In this document: piece by piece, positions 1-8,700 of the stretch
Layout: the number at the start of each line of letters is the position of its first letter
Numbering within the stretch: the first letter of the stretch is position 1
Assembly: GCA_018698735.1 (NCBI GenBank)
Contig: JABIPD010000084.1
Location: forward strand, 1-13,856
Direction of reading: 5' to 3'
Length of the DNA: 13,856 nt
Source of the DNA: Candidatus Jacksonbacteria bacterium
GTDB lineage: Bacteria > Patescibacteriota > Patescibacteriia > UBA9629 > GWA2-43-13
The notes under the pieces: generated by a model
What the model saw: the letters and a program-made list of their open reading frames with translations, nothing else
Told to the model about the DNA's origin: nothing
The model's database searches: none
Made by a program: the position numbers and the translations under genes

Positions 1-2693
1 CAGCAAAAACAGACAAGGACGGCTTTTATGGAACAGCAGTAATGAGGATTTTGGCAGATGACGAAAACGTTGCATTACAATATGGAGCAGCAAATGCGAG
101 TTCATTTAACTTAGATACAAAAGACCCAACAGGAGTAAGCGTAAAAGTAGACGCAGGACAATCGACAGCAAACAGGGCAACGCTTACCATAGCAGCAAGC
201 GACGACAATACCGTAACAATGAATGTTACAAATGACAGCGGATATGCAGACGACCTGGTAAACACAAATGCAGGTACTTATGTAACATACGCAACAAGCA
301 AAACAGACTGGATACTAGAGTCAACAGAAGATACAGTGTACATCCAAGTAAAAGATACAAAAGGAAACACAGCAACAGCATCAGGATTAACACCAGCAAA
401 ACCAACAAGTCCAGCTATAGCAGAAGTATCTAACACAACATTAGATACACCTACATATGGAATGTACTTAACATGGAATGTAATGCCAGAACCAACAGGA
501 AGCCCAACATTTACAAATTATAATATCTACAGAAAAGCAGGGGCCGGTTCATACAGTTCAATAACAACAGTAGGCGCAAGAGCAACAAATAATTACTCAG
601 ATACAGGCCTAGCAGCAAGTACAACATATACATATTATGTCGTAATGACCGATAGTGATACAAATATAAGTCAAAGATCGTCTGAGATAGTAGGAATAAC
701 AAATGGAACGCTAGATACAGGGGAAGGGCCAGGAAGTAACGATACAACAGCACCAACAATTAGTGGAACAGCACCAACAGCAACAGTAAGTGGAAATTCA
801 GTAACAATAACGTATACAGCAGTAGCAAGTGGAGCAACTGGAGATAGTACTGCAAGTGTGGGGTATGTGGACTACAGAACAACCGACGCAAGTTTTGGGG
901 CTGCAGGAACCCTAAAAGCTTCGAATAATACATCGGTGTCAGATGGAAGCACTATTACCGTCGTAATATCTGGATTAGCAAACAATACATTGTATTACTA
1001 CAGAATAGGGGCAGAAGATGCGAGCGGAAATAAAGGAACAGACGACAATAGTGCTGCAGGGTATACATTTACAAGTGAAAGCGGACCAATAGCATCTTCA
1101 GGAAATACGGCAGGCGGCTCACAGTCAGATGCAATAGATCCAACAATAATTGCCTTCGCAGTAACAGCAGTAACAAGCACAACAGCAACAACAAACATGC
1201 AGATAAATGAGGTATCTACGATGAGAGTATTGTACGGATTAGAACCAAGCGTGTTAGATAAAGAAATAATAAAACAAGAATTAGCAAACACACATAAACT
1301 AACAATAACAGAGCTAGAGCCAAACACGCTGTATTATGTAAGAGGATACGCCAAAGATTTCGCAGGTAATGAATCTCAATCAAGCATAGAACAATTTAAA
1401 ACAAGCGATCCTCAAATTTTAATAGAGGTACCAATAGCTGGAGAAGGAGAGGAAGCAGACAAAATAACAGAAGGAAATATAACAGAAACTATTATTGCTC
1501 CCGAGGTAGAAACAGAGCCGTTTATTGTGGAGCTTAGCTTTGAAACTGGAATACGAATAGATGCTGATAGATCTGTAAGAGAGTCTGCTATGGAGAGGTT
1601 GAAGACAGATTTTCAAGAAGTTATGCAGCATGTCGCGCTTGGTACGCTAAGCCAGAATCCGACATCGTTGGCACAATTTGTACAAGTAGCATCATCTGAA
1701 TTGCCGCCACCAACAATAGTAGATGGCTTGCCCATAACAGAAGCAACGGCAACATCAGCAGCATTTTCTTGGCAAACAGATACATTAGCAAACAGTTTGG
1801 TGGCAATAGTGCCAGATAATTTGTATAACCCGAATGCAGAAGATCCTTATTTAATAGAATTAGGCAATTCAAGCGAATTTGTAAAAGAACACTTTGTATC
1901 TATTACAGATTTACGGCCAGCAACAAGATACCATTACCAAATACGATCGCAAGGCTCATTAGGGCCAACAGCAAAAAGTAGAGATTATGAATTCCAAACT
2001 TTGTCAGAGCAGTTATCTATAATAGTGGCAGAAGTGTTAGAGATAGAAGCAACAAGAGCAACAATATTCTGGAGAACGAGTGTAGATGCAGATAGCCAAG
2101 TGGAATATATCCCGTTGAATGAAAACGGAGAACCATTGCTTGATCAGATAGGAACACAAGGAAGAACAGATAAATCGACAGACCATACTGTAGAGTTAAA
2201 AGGGTTGGAATCTGGAACAGGCTATTTATTAAGAGTCATAAGCAGAGACGGAACAGGCCAAGAAATAGATCAATTTTTACCACAAATTCAAACAACAAGA
2301 GACGGAGATTCACCAATCTTGTCGCAAATAAATGCATTGTCTACATTGTATCCAGGAGAAAAACCAAAAGTGCAGACATTAATAACCTGGAGAACAGACG
2401 AGAAAGCAAACAGCCAGGTAGAGTACTGGAAAGGATTAAGAGAACCAAAAGATGAAGAAAATAGAGTAGTAACGCCAGTAGGGGCAGAATACACAAGAAA
2501 TCATGTTATAGTGCTCACTGGCTTGGTGCCAGGTGATGTGTATCAATACAAAGTGAAAAGTGTGGACGAAACAGGAAATGTGTCGGACTCAGAAGCGTTT
2601 ACCTTATTAGCGCCATCAAGCACAGAGAGTGTAGTAGAAGTAATAGCAGATAACTTTTCAGACATCTTTGGATGGCTTCAGGTTGGGAACTAA
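1..2693 (+). CDS. Giant FN3-repeat surface protein, C-terminal part (5' truncated by window edge)
   Basis: The frame is open from the first bases (codons start at position 3), so the ATG at 42 is internal: the residues before it match the paralogue downstream, where this Met is a Val. The visible ~896 residues begin inside an Ig-like segment (motif TKDPTGVS). Six FN3-like domains follow at roughly 390-705, 745-1079, 1128-1409, 1698-2009, 2010-2303 and 2304-2610, recognisable by the recurring LxPxTxYxYxV strand (for example LRPATRYHYQIRS). Between FN3-3 and FN3-4 lies a charged, helix-prone linker (1410-1697). The tail ends in a short hydrophobic/aromatic stretch, DNFSDIFGWLQVGN, with no C-terminal membrane helix or LPxTG motif. 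No Cys is seen. By family it should be an extracellular adhesin or structural protein; its ligand is unknown. It stops 18 nt before the next gene, a close paralogue, suggesting co-transcription. Codons are strongly A-ending (aca, gca, gga, ata). Confidence 0.9.
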   Translation, partial: AKTDKDGFYGTAVMRILADDENVALQYGAANASSFNLDTKDPTGVSVKVDAGQSTANRATLTIAASDDNTVTMNVTNDSGYADDLVNTNAGTYVTYATSKTDWILESTEDTVYIQVKDTKGNTATASGLTPAKPTSPAIAEVSNTTLDTPTYGMYLTWNVMPEPTGSPTFTNYNIYRKAGAGSYSSITTVGARATNNYSDTGLAASTTYTYYVVMTDSDTNISQRSSEIVGITNGTLDTGEGPGSNDTTAPTISGTAPTATVSGNSVTITYTAVASGATGDSTASVGYVDYRTTDASFGAAGTLKASNNTSVSDGSTITVVISGLANNTLYYYRIGAEDASGNKGTDDNSAAGYTFTSESGPIASSGNTAGGSQSDAIDPTIIAFAVTAVTSTTATTNMQINEVSTMRVLYGLEPSVLDKEIIKQELANTHKLTITELEPNTLYYVRGYAKDFAGNESQSSIEQFKTSDPQILIEVPIAGEGEEADKITEGNITETIIAPEVETEPFIVELSFETGIRIDADRSVRESAMERLKTDFQEVMQHVALGTLSQNPTSLAQFVQVASSELPPPTIVDGLPITEATATSAAFSWQTDTLANSLVAIVPDNLYNPNAEDPYLIELGNSSEFVKEHFVSITDLRPATRYHYQIRSQGSLGPTAKSRDYEFQTLSEQLSIIVAEVLEIEATRATIFWRTSVDADSQVEYIPLNENGEPLLDQIGTQGRTDKSTDHTVELKGLESGTGYLLRVISRDGTGQEIDQFLPQIQTTRDGDSPILSQINALSTLYPGEKPKVQTLITWRTDEKANSQVEYWKGLREPKDEENRVVTPVGAEYTRNHVIVLTGLVPGDVYQYKVKSVDETGNVSDSEAFTLLAPSSTESVVEVIADNFSDIFGWLQVGN
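1..2693 (+). repeat. Direct repeat copy A (partner 6724-9410)
   Basis: This segment aligns end to end with 6724-9410 at an offset of 6723 on the left falling to 6717 on the right, because of a few in-frame codon gaps. Similarity runs past the stop codon for about 7 nt (TAATTAG versus TAGTTAG) and then ends, which marks the right boundary of the duplicated unit. The left boundary is outside the window. Confidence 0.93.
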
Positions 2694-2711
2694 TTAGTAG
2701 TAAGAGACTAT

Positions 2712-5700
2712 ATGAATCTTTCAATAAAAACAAAACATAACATTGCGATGGTTGCAATTGGTGGGGTGTTAGTCTTTGTTGTTATGGTCTTAATTGCTTC
2801 TTTTTGGTCTTCTGGAAGAACGACAAGTTATACATGGAGTCAAAGTAGTTGGGCAGGAGGTACAGACGGTGGTACTCGCCCAGACCACACAAGTAACCAG
2901 TCTGGTTGGACCAAATACGACAGCAAAGATGCTGGCGTGGTTGTAGATGGCTCTAATAATGTTGTATTAGACGATACTGGAGGTACGACAACGCATACAA
3001 CAGATGCAGATTTTAATAGTGGAACCGTAGCCAGCCTAACAGTCTCGAGTGATTCTGTAACAATGGGATCTGGAACTTCAAACGCTGCTGCAGACACTGC
3101 TTTAGATTTTGATGCAGCTGATGATTCAGATTTTACGCATGAAAACTCAAATAGTACCGCACTCACCAGCGGCGTTGCCTCTCTGTCTGCTCAGGCAGAT
3201 CTAGGCGACTATAGTTTAGTGAAAACATCGTACGACAGAGGCGATGGCTTAACAGCTCAAACAGGTGGTGCATCTGGGTTCACTTCTGATGCTACTGGAA
3301 ATGCTGTCACAGACGATTGGTCGTATCAGTTTTGGGTTTATCCAGAAGATACAGGACTTGTAAGGATGCTTGTCGTATGGCAAGGAAGTACCACAGGCGG
3401 TGGTCCGCTCCATAGACTAAAATTGAATGCAGATGATACGCTTTCTATATTCGCTGATGACGGTACTACTAATCTTGGTACCACAACTGGTACCCCGATG
3501 AGTGATAGAGATAGGTATTATTTTGTTTCTCTTCAATACGAATATAATGCTGGAACTTCTCGGTATTACCTGTATGTAGATAGAGTGCTGCAAGCACTTG
3601 ATACAGGAAATGATTATTCTAATAGTCATGCCAATATTAACGACGGAACACGCATGGGCTTTAATCCAGCTGGTGCTGCTACAAATGGTTCGCGATGGGC
3701 AGATATCCAACTATGGATGGGTAGAAGAACAGTAACAGAGCAAATTACCGACATGACAGCCCTTGCAGACGACATTAGCTTTGCAACCTTAGATGCCACA
3801 TCAAGTGGAAGTCAGGAACTTATTTATTGGATGGATTTTGCAAATGGCCATACTGGTTCGGCTGACCCTCCATTTAGAGGCGAAAAAACAGGCACAACAT
3901 GGAGTATTACAGATTATTCTAGTGGGGGAAACACTGCTGTTTGGACAAACATACATGCAACACAGTATGGAACTATTCCGTATGATACTTCGACTGGCTA
4001 TTATATCTCGACCTCAGATGAGAATCAGATAAATACAACCAACTGGCTTACTATTAGTAGTATAGACACAACAGAAACAGAGCCAACAAACACAACGATG
4101 CGATATTTAGTTTCGTTTGACGATAGAGCAAACTGGAGTTATTGGACTGGGAGCGCCTGGGCAACTACTGCAGTCGGGAATGTGCATACAACAGGGATGA
4201 GCAAAACGACCCTTGAGGCGATTTCAGAGGCGCAATGGGGTGCCAGTGGCGGTTTTGATGTTGGTGACACAGACTTAGATTTTACTTTTGGATTTAAAAC
4301 AACAGACCCAGATGCTACGCCTAGCGTAGACTTGATGACAGTAAATAATACTGTATCGAAATCCGACATAACGCTCGATTTTGATGCTGTTGATGAGGGT
4401 AATTTTACAGAGGAAACTGTTAGTAGTGATACAACTGAATTTTCTAGCGGAGTTGTTCAGCTTCCCCAAAGAACTGTCGATCTTGGGAATTATGTAAATA
4501 TTCTTTCTCCGGGAGCAAGAAACGATAATATTCCTGCATTGACTGGAGGTACATCTGGGTTCGCTGATGCAGGCGGAAATGCTGTAACAGACGATTGGAC
4601 CTTTAACTTTTGGTTCCATCCAGGCACAACTGGTGCTATGGATATGCTTGATCAATGGAACTACACTACTGCAGGAGGTGCTGTAAAGTTCCTTTATCTT
4701 AATTCGGATGGATCAATAAAAATATTAGCTAATGATGGGACTACAGCAATAGGTACTACCACAGGAACACCATTGACAGATAGAACAAAATTTTATCATA
4801 TTTCGTTGCAGTACGAATATAATTTTGGAAGTGCTAGGTATTATGTTTATGTAGATTCAGTTCTTCAGCCACTGGACAACGGATTTAATTATACCGATTC
4901 TCACAGTACAATAAACGATGGTGTCCTTGTTTCACTTGATCCAAGCGGGCCAAACGGAACAGGAGCTCGTTTTGCAGACAATCAGTTATGGAAGGGGCTT
5001 CGAACTACAACCGAGCAAAGGACTGATGCTCAAGCATATGCAGATGGATCAAATTTTGCTACACACGCAGCAACAGCAAGCGGAAGCCAAGAACTTATTT
5101 ATTGGCAAGATTACGAAAGTACTACTCTGACGGGCACGAATTCTTTTAGAGGTTTGAAAAGCGGAACGACATGGACCGTGTCAGACTATTCTTCGGGGCA
5201 GGGAAATACCTCTACTCATACAGCTGTGTCTCAAAGTGGTATCGCAGGATATATAACAACCGGCCACTATCTTCACACAACAGATACAAACCAGATAGAT
5301 GTAAGTGGGTGGGTTAATCTAGAGGGTATGGCGGTTACAGGCACGTTTGCAGCGGGATCTATAACTCGCTACCTTATATCATACGACGACAGGGTAACTT
5401 GGAGCTATTGGACTGGCAGTGCGTGGGCTACTACGGCGCTTGGAAATATTCATACGACTGGAATGACGCGCGGAACAATGGAGGGCATAACCCAAGCTAA
5501 TTGGGCAGCCAGCGGTGGTTTTGACGCGGACAGTACAACTACCTTAGACTTTGCTGCGAGCCTTAAATCTACCGGTGGTGCAACCACCCCTGTCTTAGAT
5601 TTAATAACCATCGGCTACGATGATGTATCTGCTACTTCTGGAACACTGGAATCACCTACAATAGATACTGGAGGCGCAAATAATAGCTTTGGAAATATTG

Positions 5701-8700
5701 GCTGGACAGAATCGAACACAAGCGTCACAAAGATTGTTAAGTTTCAGGTAGCTGTAAAGTCTGCAGATAGTGGATGGGTGAGCGGAGATTATCTTGGCCC
5801 AGACGGAACAACGGGAACCTTTTATACAACAGCAGCAGGAGAAGCCATTAGAGCAGGAGATGACGGCAACCAGTACGTGCGATACAAAGCAACAATTGTA
5901 AGAGATGCAGGAGACGCAGATTCAGCAAGTTTAGACGATGTGTCTCTGGCGTATAGCGTGTATTCTGCAAGCGCTACATTTACAAGTTCAGCATTCGACA
6001 CAGAAGCCTCTGCAGTAGCATTATCGAGTTTAGGGTGGACAGAAATAACTCCGGCAGGAACAGACGTGCAATTTCAGATACGAACAGCACCAGATAGCGC
6101 AGGTAGTCCGGGGACATGGACCGATTTTTGTGGTCCAGATGATGGTGCTGCTGGGTGTTCAACAGGAACGTATTTTACAGCTCCAGCAGGCTCAGAAACG
6201 ATAGATGCCGACTTTGGAGATGTAACAGATGATCAGTGGATTCAATACAAAATAACATTAACATCAGATGGAACAGCAACCCCTACTGTTAGCGCAGTTA
6301 ATTATGGTTATGTTGTGAATACAGCACCAACAATCTCAAACGTTACGGCAACTCAAGGTAGTAATGGAGTAGTAACAGTTGGGTACGATTTTGCGGATAG
6401 CGAAGAAGCAAACGGAACAATCTCGCTGTACTATCAACTAGCAGGAGTAACCTTAAATGAAACATTAACAAGCAGTGACACAGGGGCAGTAACACTGTCA
6501 ACTGCAACAAATTTCCCAGCAAGCGGAAAGATATTAATAGACAGCGAAATAATAGATTATTCAGGAAATGATGGAACAGATTTAACAATAGTAGAAAGAG
6601 GCTACGATACAAGTAACGCAGCAGCACATAGCTCCGGAACAGCAGTGTACTTGTTGGCAGTAACAGTAGGAGGGGACGCAGGTGCAAGTATAACAACAGG
6701 AACGAGCAAAAGCGCAACCTGGACAGCAAAGACAGATAAAGATGGTTTCTATGGAACTGCTGTAGTAAGAGTGTTAGTAGACGACGGAAACTCAGCGCTG
6801 CAATATGGTGCAGCTAATGCAAGTTCATTTAACCTAGATACGAAAGACCCAACGGGCGTGAGTATTCTTATAGATGCAAGCGAAGCAACAGCGAACAGGG
6901 CAACCCTAACAATCGCGGCAAGCGACGACAACACGGTCACAATGAATGTTACAAACGACAGCGGATATGCAGACGATCTGGTAAACACGAATGCAGGAAC
7001 ATATGTAACCTATGCAACAAGCAAAACAAGCTGGATACTAGAAGCAGACGAAGATATAGTGTATTTACAAATAAAAGACGCAAAAGGAAATACCGCAACA
7101 GATTCAGCAACAACGCCAGATAAACCAGATGACCCAGCAATAGCAGAAATATCTAATACACTCGTAAGTCCGGCGCTTTATGGAATGTATGTAACATGGA
7201 GTATAGCGTCAGATCCACCATCGGCAACAGCTACATATGACATATACAGAAAAGTAGGAGCCGGTTCATACAGCTCGCTAACAACAGACATAGCAAGAGG
7301 AACGAATAATTATGCAAATACAGGATTGTCACTAGACTCAACATATACCTATTATATAGTAACAAAAGACAGTGACGGAAATATAAGTCAAAGATCGTCT
7401 GAGATAGCAGGAATAGCAAACGGGAGTCTAGATACAGGAGAAGGCCCAGGCAGTAACGACACAACAGCGCCAGTAATAAGTGCAACTGCCCCAGTCGCAC
7501 TAGTAAGCGGAAACTCGGTTACAATAACCTACACATCAACAGCAGTAGCAGCAGATACAAGCACAACAACAGAAGGATATGTAGACTACAGAATAACAGA
7601 TGCAAGTTTTAGTTCGGCCGGAACATTAAAGGCTTCAAATAATACGGCAGTAGATGATGGGAGCACTATTACTGTAGTAATATCTGGATTAGCAAACAAT
7701 ACGCTGTATTATTACAGAATAGGAGCAGAGGATCCTTCTGGAAATAAAGGAACAGACGACAATAGTGGTGCTGGATATACCTTTACAAGTGAAAGCGGGC
7801 CAATTGCATCATCAGGAAACACTGCAGGCGGTTCACAGGCAGATGCAATAGATCCAACAATAATAGCGTTCGCAGTAACATCGGTAACAAGCACAACAGC
7901 AACAATGAACATGCAGGTAAATGAAGTGTCTACAATGAGAGTGGTGTATGGGTTAGATCCAAAAGTATTAGATACAGAGGTAATAAAAGAAGAATTAGCA
8001 AATATTCACAAACTAACAATAACAGATTTAGAGCCAAACACACTGTATTATGCAAGAGCATATGCAAAAGATTTTTCAGGAAATGAATCTGAATCGAGTA
8101 GTGCCGAGCAATTTAAGACCAGTGATCCCCAAATCTTAATAGAGGTGCCAATCGCAGGAGAAGGAGAAGAAGCAGACAGAGTAACAGAAGGAAATATAAC
8201 AGAGACTATTATTGCTCCTGACGTAGAGACCGAACCGTTTGTGGTAGAGCTTAGCTTTGAAACAGGAATAAGAACCGACGAAGACCGGAGTGTTAAGGAG
8301 GCTGTGGTAGAAAGACTAAAGTCCGATTTTCAAGAGGTTGTTCAGCATATTACTCTTGGTACGTTAAGTCAGAATCCGACATCATTAGCACAATTTGTCC
8401 AAGTAGCGTCGTCCGAATTGCCCCCACCAACAATAGTAGATGGACTGCCAATAACAGAAGCAACAGCAACATCAGCAGCATTTTCATGGCAAACAGACAC
8501 ACAAGCAAATAGTTTGGTGGCAATAGTGCCAGATAATTTGTATAACGCAAATGCAGAAGAGCCGTATTTAATTGAGCTTGGGAACTCAAGTGAATTTGTA
8601 AAAGAACATTTTGTGTCTATTACAGATTTACGGCCAGCAACAAGATATCATTACCAAATAAGGTCGCAGGGCTCATTAGGACCAACAGCAAAAAGTAGAG

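Noticed and set aside
42..2693. ATG at 42 as the true start of the first gene
   Set aside because: The frame is open to the left edge, and the residues before the ATG match the interior of the paralogue at 6726-6764; the gene is truncated by the window.
3793..4032. Second-frame + strand open frame within the LamG repeats, with a related one at 4918-5130
   Set aside because: They overlap strongly supported coding sequence and resemble each other only because the LamG repeats do.
6343..6729. Long Leu-rich open frame on the - strand, and similar ones opposite both surface-protein genes
   Set aside because: The A-ending Thr/Ala/Gly/Ile codons of the + strand genes leave few stops on the complementary strand and read as Leu, Cys or Val. 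The paired antisense frames at 26-265 and 6749-6988 only mirror the duplicated + strand genes.
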